This document shows positions 24,886 through 36,300 of a stretch of DNA of 64,000 bases, piece after piece. The stretch's first letter is position 1. Every line of letters starts with the position of its first letter. Origin of the DNA: CAWJLE01 sp963843645 (GTDB lineage Bacteria > Chloroflexota > Anaerolineae > DAOTYC01); the NCBI GenBank assembly GCA_963843645.1, contig CAWJLE010000002.1:62001-126000 (forward strand). Reading direction: 5' to 3'. The notes under the pieces are model-generated. The model made no database searches. It was not told the DNA's origin and saw only the letters and a list, made by a program, of their open reading frames with translations. The translations under genes and the position numbers were made by a program.

Positions 24886-27760
24886 TCAGCGGTCCGCCGG
24901 CGCGCCGATCTGCACGCGCAGCTCGACCTCGTCCGCGGGGGGCGGACCGGCGAGGGGCAGGCGCTGGCCGGTGGCGGGGTCGTAGAGGCCGACGGCTAGG
25001 GTGTAGTCGCCGGGAGGCAGCGCCGAATCGATCGGCAGCTCGTAGGCATCGCGGAGGAACTCGCCGGCGACCCAGCCGGTGGTGGGCAGGGCGCCCTGAC
25101 CCGGCGGCGCGTCGCGCTGGGCGCGGATGGCGCCCGTGGCATCCAGCAGGTGCACGAAGACGGTGTAACCGCGATCCAGCGGGCCGGCGGCCTGCCAGAA
25201 GAGCGTCAGGTGGAGCGGCCGGCCGGGCACGATCGGGTCGGGATCCAGGTCGTAGCCCACCAGGCGGGCGCCGCCCTGGAATTCGGCGTCGGCCGGGAAC
25301 GCGGGCGAGGGCTGCGCGTAATCGTGCGGGCGCTCCACCACGCGCACCTGCCCAAGGTCCACGGTGTCACCGGTGGGCCACAGGCCGCTGGTGAGCGGCA
25401 GGCGCCGGCCGGCGGCGCTCACCCAGCCCAGGCGCAGCGTGTAGTCGCCGCCCTTGAGGTCCGCGGGCACGGTGACGAACTGCCGGTCCCGAATCCACTC
25501 GCCGGGCTGCCACCGCGAGGTCTCCAAACCGGGCGGGACGGTCGTCTCCCAGCGAGTCGTGCCGCCGCCGTCGACGAGCTGCAGCGACACGGCGTAATCG
25601 CCCTCCAGCCGGCGCCGGGTGTACCACAGCGCTTCCAGCGCCAGCGTGTCCCCCGGCTTCAGCTCGGACGGGCCCACGGAGTACCCGGCCAGGCGGAGGC
25701 GCTCGCCGAACTCGGCGTCCGAGGCGTGGGGCAAGCCGGTATCGCCGGTAAGCGGGCCGGACGGGTCGGGGACCGCGCGCGTCACCTCGACGTCGCCGAG
25801 CGCGATCGGCGGCAGGGTCTCGCCGGTGCCCGGATCGTGAACGACGCACTGCAGGCCGTATCGCCCGGGCAGCGTGCCCAGCGGCAGGGGCAGCTCGAAC
25901 ACGTCGAGGATGAAGCGGCCCGCCGGGACCGCGGACTGGGGGTACCAGGCGCTGACCAGGCGGTCTTCCTTCATGGTCACCGTGCGGCCCGCCGGGTCCA
26001 GCAGGCGAATGGAGACCAGGTAATCCGTCGACACGGGACGGTCCGCCCGCCACTGCAGGCGCAGCGACAGGGCGCCGCCCGACATCATCGCCTCGTCGGC
26101 GTCGAAGCCGAGCCACCGCAGGTCGGCGCTCAGCGGCACGTCCCGCGGTTGGGCCGGCGGCAGCATCTCCGCCTCGTCCCGCGAGTCGTACGGCGCGATG
26201 CGGACCAGGATGCCCCACGGCGTCAGGCGATAGTGCTCCCAGGACTTGGGCCACCAGCCCTCCAGCGGGCCGGCCAGGTACAGCGGATGGCCGGCGCCCA
26301 GCCAGCCGCTCACGACGTCTTCGGACGGCGGGAACACGCCGAAGAGGTCGGGACGCTGGCCTTCCACCTGCTGCGCGTACCACAGCGACGTGAGCACGCC
26401 GGAATGCGCCAGGATGCCCGCGCCGGGCTCCAACGGATGGGTGAGGATGCGCTGCCAGTAATCGCGCACCGCGGTGTCGCCGCTGCGGTCCATCCGCGCG
26501 TAGCGGCCGCCCGCGCCCGTCAGGATCAGGGCGAAGATCGAGCCCGCCGGCCGCGATGCCGCTCGTCACCTGCCAGGGCGGGCGAAAGCGCCGAATCCAC
26601 CGTGATCCGCCGTTCAGCAGCGCCGCCAGCGCCGCCGCCAGGGCCACCGCGACGACCAGGTTCGCCGGGAGCAGGAAGGCGGCCTGCATGCCGTGCCCGT
26701 ACTTGACGACCAGGGGAGGGAAGGCGAGGAAGCCGAGGGTGAAGAGAGCCGCCGTGCGCGCGCTGCGCCGCCATAGGGCGACCGCGCCGATCAGGGCGAG
26801 CGCCAGCACCGGCAGGCCGAACTCGTGGCTCGCCAGCGGTCCGTAGACGGTGACGAGCTGCGACGGCACCTGCAGCCAGCCGCCGGTCAGCGACTGCGTC
26901 TCGTGGGGCGCAAACACCACGCGCCAGAAACCTTCCAGGGAAGGCGTGAACTCGCTGGAGATCAGGCCGCGGGACACGCTGACCGGCCAGGGCAGGCCCG
27001 GCTCCGCGCCGAGGGCGTTCCACAGCTGGGCGCCGCGCAGGGGGATGTACAGGTACAGCGCGAGGGGAACGAGCGCGAGCAGGACCAGCCAGGCCAGGCG
27101 GCGCGGCTTGCGCAGCAGCGCCGGGTCGGTCCAGAAGATGAACACGGCAAACGCGGGGGCGAACAGCGCCATGGTGACGTGGTTGGTCAGGCTGAAGCCG
27201 TACACGAGGGCGAACGCGCGCAGGGTGCTCTCGCGGCGGCTCGCCGACCAGAACAGCAACAGCAGGAAGCAGGCCGCGACGAACGCCAGGTTCAGGGCGT
27301 AGGCCTTGACGCTGATCGACCACCACCAGGTCGTGGGCAGTGTGGCGAAGAGGGCCGCCCCCGCCGCCGCCGCGAGGCGATTGCGCACGGTCACGGCCGC
27401 GACGGCGTAGATCAATCCCACGGCCACCGCCCCCACCGTCACCGAGAAGAGGCTCACCCGGAAGGCCATCGTCCCGATCGGGACCAGCAGCGTCCACAGC
27501 TTGATCAGCAGCACCAGCACCGGGTACGTGGTGGGATACGGAATGCCCAGAATCTGCGCGACGTACTGCCAGCGTCCGGAGTCGCCGTCCAGCACCGACG
27601 GCGGCATGGTCCACACGTAGAGCGCGAACGCGCCGACGACCAGCGCCGCCGCGATCCAGGCGTCTCGCCCGTCCAGCAGGGGTGTGGCGGCCTTCGGCGC
27701 CGGTTCAGTCGGTGACGTCGAGCTCCTGGTCGAGGACAATCTGATCTCCTTGGGCTCCAT
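24886..27760 (-). CDS. DUF2723-type GT-C membrane glycosyltransferase-like protein with C-terminal beta modules (one frame shift)
   Basis: About 955 residues. The N-terminal domain (about residues 30-420) is a multi-helix DUF2723/protein-O-mannosyltransferase-like membrane domain; PPSVLDGDSGRWQYVAQILG carries the acidic first outer loop, with PTTYPVLVLLIKLWTLL after it. The C-terminal half holds three beta-rich modules, ending with the signature GYTVFVHLLDATG...QRDAPPGQG and AVGLYDPATGQRLPL shared by nine neighbours. One extra C in the CCC at 26543-26545 breaks the frame between GGS and IFALILTG; removing it restores one protein. The ATG at 27760 overlaps the upstream stop by 56 bases; a TTG at 27739 preceded by AAGGAG is equally possible. 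The sugar donor and acceptor are unknown. Confidence 0.8.
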
Positions 27761-30161
27761 CGCCCTGCACGGGCAGACGTGCGCCGGTGTCGGGGCGGTA
27801 CAGGCCGACCGCCACCCGATAGCGCCCGGTGGGCGCATCCGCGGGCAGCGAAACCTGATGAAGGTCGGTGACGTATTCTCCCGGCATCCAGGTCGTCGTA
27901 GGCAGCCGGCCCTCGCCCGGCAGCGCGTCCTGCTGGGCGACGACGGCGCCGTCGGGACCGGTCACGTGCAGAAACACGGTGTACGACACGTCCCATGGCC
28001 CGGCAGCCAGCGATTTCCAGACCAGCGACAGGTCGAGGGTCTCGCCGCGCTTGAGGTGCGCTCGGGGCAGATCGTAGCCGGCCAGCTCCGCCTGCTCTCC
28101 CAGGCGGACGTCCAGCGGGTGCCGGATCGCGGGCGCGGCGAATTGCCGTGGCGTCTCCACCGGGTAGTGCAGCTCCCACTCGCGGCGAAAGCGCATCATT
28201 TGGACCAGCGAGCCGTCGGACAGGAGCGGGGTGACCCACTTCGAGTCGCGAACCGCCGGGCGGAGCCGCTGGCCGACGTTCCAGATGTCGCTGCCGTCGG
28301 CCACGCCGAGCGCGATCGCATATTCGGTGCGATCCCCCGTCCACCAGTTGAGGCTGTTGGCCAGCACGCGGATCGTCTCGCCCATCTGCCAGCGGCTCGT
28401 GGGGTACCACACCAGGACCGGCTGGACGCGGTCCGTGCCGCCCACCACCTTGCCCGTCGAGTCCACCAGGTAGAGCGTGAACGTCAGGTCGTGGTCGATG
28501 GGGCGCAGTGGCTGGAAGTACAGCTCGAACTGGACCTCTTCCTCGCGATAGTAGACCGGCGTGAAGCCCAGAAAGCGCACGGCGTCGCCGAAGTCGACCG
28601 TCATGGGGTATCGAATGGCCGGCCGGTCGACTTTGGCGAAGGTGTAGAACTGGGCGGGCAGCGGCTGGTGCGGCGCGCCCTTCTTCAGCACCAGGTACCC
28701 GTCGTTCGCATAGATCGGCCCGAACTCGGAGTCGGTCTCGAGCTGCTGCCGCAGGGCCTGGTGGGCGTCGGTCGTGTTCCAGAACGTCGGGTCCGACACG
28801 TCCAGGACGACGTAATCCACGGGGCGCGGGTCGGGCCAGAAATGGGCGGTTTCGCGCTGGCTGAAGTGCGGGAACAGATTCGCCTGGAAGGACCCCGCGG
28901 CGTCCGGCGGAACCAGGCGCGCCGCCTCGTCGAGCAGCCGCTCGTGCGCGGTGACCTGCGGCCAGTCGAACTGGCGGCTCAGCGGACTGAAGCCGCGCTG
29001 GTAGCCGTAGCCCGCGCTCGTGCCCACCAGGATCAGCGCCAGCGCGGCCGCAACCCGCCGGCGACGCGCTTCGCCTGCGCCGCCGAGCCAGCGGCTGAGC
29101 GCGCCCGCGCCGTAGACCGCGGCGACGAACGCCACGGCGATCATGGGGGCGGCGTAGTGGTAGCGCTCCATGCGGTGCAGCAGCGGATTGCTGCTCACGA
29201 AGCTGATCCCCAGCGACGGCGCGGCCAGCAGCACGAACGGCAGTCCGAGCAGCGGCAGCCCGGCCAGCGGCAGCAGGAAGGACCGCACTGCGAGGCCGTT
29301 TTCGGGGGTAAGGATGTACGTCCGCAGCGCGTCCGGCTGCGTCAGCAGCGTCCAGGCGATGGCGATCGGGTTCTGCCCCAGGCCCTGATAGTAGTCCAGG
29401 AACGGCGACCCGGTCGGGCGGAAGTGGGGGACGACGACGTAGACGGCGGCCACGAACCACACCAGGCCCACGCCGGAGGTCAGCGCGCCGGCCAGGAGGC
29501 GGCCGCGAAACACGACGACGTACAGCCCGAGCAACACGGCCAGCAGCGAGATGTCTTCCTTGCAGGTCAGTGCCAGGAACAGGAACGCGGCGTACCACAG
29601 CCAGTCGCGCCGCGCGCCGGGGGTGGGCGTGGCGCTCCCCGCGGGCGGCGCGGCCCGATCCAGGAAGTAGAACGCCGCCAGCAAGAGCGGCGGCGCGAGC
29701 GTGACCGCGTGGAACTCGAACAGGTTGGCTGCCTGCAGCGCCGGCAGCATCAGGTAGGCGAACGGAAACGCCAGCGGCGCCCAGCGCCCGCCCAGCCGGC
29801 GGCGAGCCAGCGCGTACAGCGGGATCGCGCCCAACGCCAGGATGAGCGTCTGCAGCACGAGGAGCACGCGCGGGTCGGCGTCGGCCAGGTACGCCAGCGA
29901 CAACCCGAAGAGGATCGGCTCGACGTGCATGCCCATCCGGTTATCGCCCACGTCCGGCTGCGTGGTGAAGTGCATCGGCCGCCCGTGGATCGTGTTCCAG
30001 ACCGCCTGGTCGACGTTGCCCAGGTCGAATACGTGCGTGCGCAGGGCATCGTGCTGGCGCACGGACATTGCGCCGAACGTCAGCGCGTAGGCGGCGATCA
30101 TCAGGCCGAGCACGACGCCCGGCCCCCACACCCGGAGTAGGGTCCTGACCAAAAGTCTCAC
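27705..30161 (-). CDS. DUF2079 membrane protein with C-terminal beta modules
   Basis: About 818 residues. The N-terminal 440 residues are a DUF2079 domain with about ten helices; HDALRTHVFDLGNVDQAVWNT and QPDVGDNRMGMHVEPILFGL are diagnostic. DUF2079 proteins resemble GT-C glycosyltransferases, with the acidic residues in the first outer loop as candidate catalytic base. The C terminus has beta modules like its neighbours (VSYTVFLHVTGPDGAVVAQ, TTTWMPGEYVTDLHQVSLP, VGLYRPDTGARLPV). Start is uncertain: the frame is open to 30227, but a promoter-like TTGGGC-N17-TACAAT lies inside that extension, so a GTG/TTG near 30161-30152 is preferred. The stop lies inside the next gene. Confidence 0.85.
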   Translation of the reverse strand: MRLLVRTLLRVWGPGVVLGLMIAAYALTFGAMSVRQHDALRTHVFDLGNVDQAVWNTIHGRPMHFTTQPDVGDNRMGMHVEPILFGLSLAYLADADPRVLLVLQTLILALGAIPLYALARRRLGGRWAPLAFPFAYLMLPALQAANLFEFHAVTLAPPLLLAAFYFLDRAAPPAGSATPTPGARRDWLWYAAFLFLALTCKEDISLLAVLLGLYVVVFRGRLLAGALTSGVGLVWFVAAVYVVVPHFRPTGSPFLDYYQGLGQNPIAIAWTLLTQPDALRTYILTPENGLAVRSFLLPLAGLPLLGLPFVLLAAPSLGISFVSSNPLLHRMERYHYAAPMIAVAFVAAVYGAGALSRWLGGAGEARRRRVAAALALILVGTSAGYGYQRGFSPLSRQFDWPQVTAHERLLDEAARLVPPDAAGSFQANLFPHFSQRETAHFWPDPRPVDYVVLDVSDPTFWNTTDAHQALRQQLETDSEFGPIYANDGYLVLKKGAPHQPLPAQFYTFAKVDRPAIRYPMTVDFGDAVRFLGFTPVYYREEEVQFELYFQPLRPIDHDLTFTLYLVDSTGKVVGGTDRVQPVLVWYPTSRWQMGETIRVLANSLNWWTGDRTEYAIALGVADGSDIWNVGQRLRPAVRDSKWVTPLLSDGSLVQMMRFRREWELHYPVETPRQFAAPAIRHPLDVRLGEQAELAGYDLPRAHLKRGETLDLSLVWKSLAAGPWDVSYTVFLHVTGPDGAVVAQQDALPGEGRLPTTTWMPGEYVTDLHQVSLPADAPTGRYRVAVGLYRPDTGARLPVQGDGAQGDQIVLDQELDVTD

Positions 30162-30255
30162 TTCCTCACGAGTTGAACGAGATGATGCTGAGCTTCGTAT
30201 TGTATCTGACGGGCGGCTTTCGCCCAAATTCCGGTGAGAGAAGCTGGCAGGGGCG

Positions 30256-30495
30256 ATTCACCACGGAGACACGGAGATCACAGAGAAAGACAACGACAAC
30301 GACAAACGACTAAGACATTAACCACCAAGGACACGAAGGGACACAAAGAACGACAACGGACAGAACAGACAACAACAAACAGCAGGAGACTGTTTTTCTT
30401 TTTTCTTGTTTTTGTCGTTCTTTGTGTCCCTTCGTGTCCTTGGTGGTTAATGCCGTTGTCGTTCTCTGTGTTCTCTGTGTCTCCGTGGTGAATCG
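30256..30495. repeat. 240-bp low-GC palindrome (ACCACGGAGACACGGAG family)
   Basis: The left half runs TTCACCACGGAGACACGGAG, then repeated ACAACG, then TTAACCACCAAGGACACGAA and GGGACACAAAGAACGACAA. The right half is the complement in reverse order and ends CTCCGTGGTGAATCG. The centre is about 50 bases of A- and T-rich sequence with two long T runs. It fills the gap between two membrane-protein genes. Its base composition is strikingly lower in GC than the flanks. Confidence 0.88.
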
Positions 30496-30498
30496 TCC

Positions 30499-33091
30499 TC
30501 ACTGCACGCGGACCGCGGTGAGGACGAGGGCGTTGCCCTGGGGCTGGCCGGCGACGTCGTGGACTTCGAGCCGCTCCCCCGTGTCCGGACGGTACAGGCC
30601 GATGGACAGCGGGACGTCGCCGGGCGGCAGGTCCGCGGGCAGGTCGAGGACGTGGCGGTCCGCGATGACCTCGGCGGTGCGCCAGGTCGTCGTCGGCCAG
30701 ATGCCGCAGCCCGGGACGTCGTCCGCGCCGGCCCACAGGCGATCCGACTCCAGGTGGACGAACACCTTGTAGCTTTCGGGGATCGGCGGGCCCACGCGGC
30801 GCCAGTACAGCGTCAAAACCAGGCGGCCGCCGGCACGAGCCTGCGTCGCGTCCAGGTCGTAGCCCAGCAGCTCAGCCTGCCCGCCGAAGGTCGCGCTGAG
30901 CGGCGTCTGGACGAAGTGCTCCATCTGGGTCAGGTGGTTCCACGGCTCGCGGGCGGCGACGTGCCGCGTCCAGTCCTCCGCGGCGATGATCGGTGCGGAC
31001 TCAGACTGCGTCGTGAACTGCGGCGCGGGGCCGGTCCCTCGGCGCTGGTAGATGCGGATGCCCGGGCGGCCGTCGATCGTCAGCAGCGCGACCTCGTCGA
31101 AATCCTTCAGCGCGGCCGCCGTCGTCGAAGAGGCCGTCTCGTCCATCACCCTTTCGGCGCGGAAGTAATACTTCGGCATGGGTTTGCAGGCGTAGCGGGG
31201 ACCATCGGGCACGTACCAGGTCGTGATCTCGCCGCCCTCGTTGCTGTCGTACTCGCCCTGCAGAACGCCCTGCGCATACAGCGCGCCGATGGCCGCCCAG
31301 CCTGCCTTGTGGGGAAATCCGAAGTAATCCTGCGGCGGCAGCTCGGCGTGCGTCGTCCAGTACAGCGCGGGTTTGGTTGCAGGGAAACCCGCCCGGTAGT
31401 CCGGCTCCGCGCGCAGGAACACGATGCCCACGTAGTATCCGAACAGCGGTCCCAGCAGGGCCACCGCCGCGACCGCCGAAGGGACGGCCCAGCGGCGTGG
31501 CGCGCGCCGCCACAGCCGGACGAGGCCGAAGGACGCCAGCAGGATCAGCCCGACGAACAGCGTCCAGAAATGGGTGCCCGGCTTCTTGATCCCGAAGAAG
31601 TCGTAGACCAGGAACGGCACGGCGAGCCAGACCAGCGCGAGGTTGAGGCTCGCCTCCCGCCGAAGCGTCACGAAGGCCACGACCGCGGCCAGCAGGAAGG
31701 GCGCGAAGGCCAGGTTGAAGCCGCCCCAGGTCCACGCGCCCGGAAACGCGGCCACTGCGGCCATCCCGGCCAGGCTCACGCCGGCCGCGATCCGGGCGCC
31801 GGTCGAGCGGGCCCGCGTCACCCACAGGGCCAGGGCCGCGACCGCCAGGAAGATCACGTAGTACGTGGAATTGTAGGTCGTGCCGGTCCACCAGCCGAGC
31901 GCCAGGTTGTCGTACAGCGGCCGCCCGCCCGAGCGAAACGCCAGGTACTCCGACGTCTGCGCCAGGGCGCCCGACCGCCAGAACGGCCAGTAGAACAGGG
32001 CCAGCGATCCCAATCCGACGGCCAGCCCCGCCGCGAATGCCGGCCCGGCGCGCCGCAGCGGCGACCTCGTGCGCCTCAGGTAGGCGGCGTAGAGGTAGAG
32101 CACCGGCGGCACGGCGAAGATGCCGTCGTAGTGCGCCAGCAGGCCCAGCGCCAGGAACAGCGCGCCCAGGACCTGGAGGCGCGGCCGGTCTTCCGCCCAG
32201 AATACGACGAAGCACCACACCGCGAGCACGCCCGCCATCAGCACCACGCTCTGATACTGGACGATGCGGCTGAAGCCGATGACGAAGCCGTTGAGGGCGA
32301 GCAGCGCCGCCGCAATCAGGCCCGCCCGGTGGCCGCCCAGGCGCCGGCCCAGCAAGTACAGCCCGGCCACGGACAGGAGTCCCGCCCACGCGAAAGGCAG
32401 GCGCGCCGAGGTCTCCGTGACCCCGTCCGACAGTCCCCACAAGGCCATCGGCAGGGCGATCTCGGCCGGACCCTTGCGGTGGAAGAACAGGGCCGTGTCG
32501 TCGCCCCGGAGCGCGCTGCCGGCGTCGAACAGGTTCATCGTTTCGTCGCCCTGGAATTCGGACTGCCCGAGGCCGAAGAAGAACAGTCCGCCGGCCAGCA
32601 GCAGGACCGCCAGCAGGCCGAACGCCCACCCCCGTGGCGTCGCCCCGTGGTCCGCATTCGCGTAGGGGCGGCCCGGTGTGGCCGCCCGCCCTGCCCCGGA
32701 TCGCATCGAGGCCAACCACCACGGGACTACCGCCGCGACCACGTAGATCGGTAATGCGATGCCCAGCGTGAACGGGCCGGCCACGTAATGCGCTGCCAGC
32801 GTCGCCGCCACCGCCACGGCGTAGCTCGCGCCCAGGCTCACCACGACGCGCTCCAAAAGGGAAACTCCCGAAGTCTCGCGTCGAGACTTCCGAAGTTTCC
32901 AAAACTTCGGAAGTCTGAAAGGAAGTTTTTCCCAGCACCCACCGCGTCACGCCGAATCCGGGCAGGACCAATACCAGCACGAATGCGCAGGCGTAGCGCA
33001 CGGTGAAGTCGCCGCCCAGCCACACGCCGAGGGCGGCCAGGCCGGCCAACGCCGGGAACGCAGTCCATTGGACCAAACGGGAACGCGTCAT
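30499..33091 (-). CDS. GT39-type GT-C membrane glycosyltransferase-like protein, frame broken next to an inserted palindrome
   Basis: The main frame from TTG 32856 gives 785 residues. LGQSEFQGDETMNLFDAG has the Asp-Glu of the first outer loop of GT39/PMT enzymes, and RLPFAWAGLLSVAGLYLLGRR and GFSRIVQYQSVVLMAG follow. One C-terminal beta module ends it (SYKVFVHLESDRL, GLYRPDTGERLEV). Upstream in another frame is MTRSRLVQWTAFPALAG...VLPGFGVTRWVLGK (from 33091), matching the N-terminal helices of the paralogue at 36628-39369. Between the two lies a CTTCCGAAG palindrome (32866-32916). Dropping one A in the A4 run at 32855-32858 joins them (FPLERVVVSLG). So this is one gene of about 860 residues with a repeat inserted and a one-base break. 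Confidence 0.8.
32661..32691. repeat. GTAGGGGCG palindrome inside coding sequence, copy 1
   Basis: CGTAGGGGCGGCCCGGTGTG and GCCGCCC form the hairpin. It is read in frame as GRAATPGRPYANAD within a loop between hydrophobic segments of the GT39-type protein. Same family as 37601, 42073, 52691 and 56051. Confidence 0.7.
32866..32916. repeat. CTTCCGAAG palindrome between two parts of a membrane-protein gene
   Basis: GACTTCCGAAGTTTCC and AAAACTTCGGAAGTC arms at 32884-32916, with an extra half copy (AACTCCCGAAGTCTCGCGTC) on one side. It encodes a Ser/Thr/Glu-rich SFQTSEVLETSEVS insert in the N-terminal frame and lies beside the frame break. Confidence 0.78.
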
Positions 33092-33106
33092 ATCCTCTCT
33101 CTCGTC

Positions 33107-33141
33107 GAGACTTCGGAAGTCTCCAAGACTTCCGAAATCTG
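33107..33141. repeat. Short palindrome, CTTCCGAAG family, inverted order
   Basis: GAGACTTCGGAAGTCTCC and AGACTTCCGAAATCT, just upstream of the GT39-type gene start at 33091. Confidence 0.6.
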
Positions 33142-33151
33142 ACTCCGGGCC

Positions 33152-33288
33152 GCCCCCGCTGACTGCCACCCTGAGGGAGCGTCGTTTGCGACCGAAGGGT
33201 CTCGCGTGCCGTAATGCACTCGCTTCTCGCGCGCGAGACCCTTCGGTCGCAAACGACGCTCCCTCAGGGTGACAGTCGGCGGGGGCGG
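33152..33288. repeat. Long palindrome, CACCCTGAGGGAGCG family, copy 4
   Basis: The outer arms GCCCCCGCTGACTGCCACCC and its near-complement GGTGACAGTCGGCGGGGGC carry one mismatch. The core GGGAGCGTCGTTTGCGACCG pairs with CGGTCGCAAACGACGCTCCC. It lies between divergent genes. Confidence 0.85.
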
Positions 33289-33316
33289 GAGCGGCGCAGG
33301 GGTCTGCCGCCCACGA

Positions 33317-33344
33317 TTGACAATTGCCCGGCTCAGGGTAAAAT
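33317..33344 (+). promoter_or_regulatory. Sigma-70 promoter giving a probably leaderless mRNA
   Basis: Consensus -35 TTGACA (33317-33322), spacer 16, -10 TAAAAT (33339-33344). The ATG at 33354 is only 9 bases after the -10, so transcription would start at or within about 3 bases of the start codon. There is no Shine-Dalgarno sequence. Confidence 0.72.
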
Positions 33345-33353
33345 GTCACCTTA

Positions 33354-36300
33354 ATGGCTGACGGCGCGAACCAGACGCTAACCGAAAAGTCCCGCGACTG
33401 GCCCATCCGCTGGGTGGTCGTGCTGGCGACCCTGGTCGCCTTCCTGCTGCGGACCTGGCGCCTGCCGGCGATTCCGCCCGGCCTGGATTACGACGAGGCC
33501 GCACACGCGATGGACTCGCTGCAGATTCTGGCCGGCCATCACGCTCTATTTTCCTCTAAAATCGGGGGAACGCCAACTTTCTTTATGTACCAGGTCGCGC
33601 CCTTCCTCGGACTGCTCGGGACGAGCACGTTCGCGGCCCGGCTCGCGGTCGTCTTCTCGTGCGTGCTCGCCATCCCGCTGACGTACGCTCTGGCCGGCAG
33701 CATGTTCGCCGGGCTGGGCCGGCAGCGCGCCCGCTGGATCGGAGCGCTCGCGGCCTGGGGACTGGCGATCGCCCAATGGCACGTCAATTACAGCCGGCTG
33801 AACCTGGAAGACGCTCCGGTCGCCACGTTCGAGCTGGTCAGCTTCTACTTCCTGTGGCGCGGCCTGCAGACCGGCCGCAAGTGGGCTTTCGTCTGGAGCG
33901 GCGTCTGGCTTGGGCTCGCGACGTACGTCTACCACACGCCGCGCTTCCTGCCGATTGCCCTGTTCGCGTTCTTCCTCGGCCGCTGGTGGCGCTCGCTCCG
34001 CTCGCCGGAAGCCAGGTTCTGGCGTACCTGGCAGCCGCTGGTCATCGTCGGCCTGGCGGCGCTGATCGTCTTCTCCCCGCTGGGCGTGTACTTCGCCGGC
34101 CACCCGGGCGACTTCTTCGACCGCGCGCAGAGCACTTCGTTCCTGAACCCCACGGTCAACCTGGGCGATCCCCTGGGTCTCCTATGGAAGGGCATCTCCG
34201 GCAACGCGGGCGCGTTTGGCTTTACCGGCGACCTCCACTCCCAGGCGAACCTGCCCGGCAAGCCCATCCTCGACCCGGCGATGGCGGCGCTGTTCTGGGC
34301 CGGCCTGCTGCTCAGCCTCTACCGCATCGGGCGCAGCCTGCGTGCGGCGAGGGTTGACCCCGCCCAGGGCGGCCCCGCTCCCGACCGGGCGGACGTCGGC
34401 CCCTACGCCTTCTGCGTCCTGTGGTGGGTCGTCATGCTGGTCCCGGTCGCGATCTCGCCGGACCGGGTGCCGAACTACGCGCGCCTGCTGAGCCTCGCGC
34501 CGGTCACGTACCTGTTCGTCGCCGTCACGGTCGACGAGCTGTGGCAGCTGGCGGGCAGAGTCAGGTTCTCGTGGCTGCCGCGGGCTGTGCTGGCGGTGGC
34601 GTGCGCCGCGATTCTCGCCTGGACCGGCGTATCGACCTACGTCGACTACTTCGTGAACTGGGCGCCGGCCGAGGCCACGTACCGGGCGTTCGACGGCCCG
34701 GCGGCGGAGGTGGGCCGCATCGTCGCCGCCGACCACCGGCCGGACGTCGTGTACCTCCTGCCCTGTGACGCGCTGACCGGCGTGGAGTGCAGCCACTACA
34801 CGCTGGACTTCTTCGCGCTCGGCGGCGCGGACCACTCCGTCATCAACATCTTCGAGCCCGACGTGCCCGCCGCGCTGACCGCCGCGGTCAGCGGCAAGGA
34901 CGAGGCCCGCCTGATCCGCCTGAAGTACGGCAAGCGCAAGGTCCTGGACGTGGAGGCCGACCCGAAGGATATGCTCGGCTTCATGCTGAACCGCCAGAGC
35001 CGGTGGGTCGACACCGAGTCGACGCCGGACTACGACATCGACACCTTCCGGCTGCCGTCGACGCAGACCGTCTTCGCGCTGCCGTCCGAGTATGCCCCGT
35101 CGAACGCGGCGTTCGACGGCCGCCTGCAGCTGCAGGATGCGTGGCATAGCCCCTCGGCCACGTCGGGGGAGCCGCTGCGGGCGATCCTGCGCTGGGGCAT
35201 CCTGAGCCCGCCAACAGAGAACTACCGCGCCTCCCTGCGCCTGACCGACTCCGCCGGCCACCTGGTGGCGCAGATCGATCACGTCCTGTACCACTACAAA
35301 CGGCGGCGCACCAGCAAGTGGACCGCCGCGGACACGCCCGTCTCGGATTACTACTCGCTCGCCGTGCCGCCCGCCACCCCGCCGGGGACGTACTCGCTCG
35401 TCGTGGGCCTGTACACCGGCGAGTCGCTGCAGCTGGCGTCGATCGACGGCCGGCCCGGCCAGCGGCTGGCCGACCTTGGAACGCTTCAGGTCGTGGCCCC
35501 CGGCGCGCCTGCGGTCGACGCCGACGTCGAGGTGCCGAACCTCGCCGAGCGCCTGCTGACGCCGGTGGTGAACCTGGCCGGCCACGATCTGGACTCCTCG
35601 ACCGCGTATCCGCCCGGCGGCCAGCTGGCGATGTCCCTGTTCTGGCGGCCGAACGGGCCGACGCCGCATCCCCTGTTGCTGCGCCTGGAGCTGCGAGGCC
35701 CCGGCGGCACGTATGTGCTGACCAAACCCGTCGCGCCGCTCGGCCCGGAGTTCCCGACCACCGCGTGGGCGGCCGGCGAGCTGTGGAAGGGCACCTACGA
35801 CCTCACGATTCCGGCGGACGTCGCGGCCGGCGATTACGTGGTGACCGCCCGCCTGACGGACGCCGAGGGCCAGCCCGAGGGCCAGGCGGCCGACCTGGGC
35901 GCGCTGCACGTCCAGGGACGGGCCAGGCATTTCGACGCGCCGGCGCTGCAGCATCCGCTGGCGGCCGACTTTGGCGATCGCGTGCAGCTGCTGGGCTACG
36001 ACCTCGCGTCCGGCGCGGCCGCTGCCGGTTCTCCGCTGGACGTGACGCTCCATTGGAAGGCGCTGCAGGCGATGGACGTCAGCTACACCACGTTCGTGCA
36101 CCTGCTCGATGCCAAAGGCCAGGTCCAGGCCCAGAAGGACGCGGTTCCCGGCGCCGGCGCGGGCGAAGCCCAGCCCACGACCGGCTGGCTGCCCGGCGAG
36201 GTCGTGTCGGACCGGCTGCGCATCGACCTGCCCGCCGACGTGCTGCCCGGCGCATACCGCGTCGAAGTCGGCTGGTACGACGCCGCCACCGGCCGTCGCC

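Noticed and set aside
27684..30140. Long plus-strand open frame (over 800 residues) opposite the DUF2079 gene, and similar ones opposite other GT-C genes
   Set aside because: These are antisense shadows caused by high GC and codon bias. They show Arg/Gln/His-rich composition, no domains and no ribosome sites, while the minus strand encodes clear membrane proteins.
34182..36101. Minus-strand 639-residue open frame opposite the plus-strand GT39-type gene
   Set aside because: Low-complexity Arg/Val/Gln-rich translation with no motif; the plus strand encodes the real protein with its own promoter.
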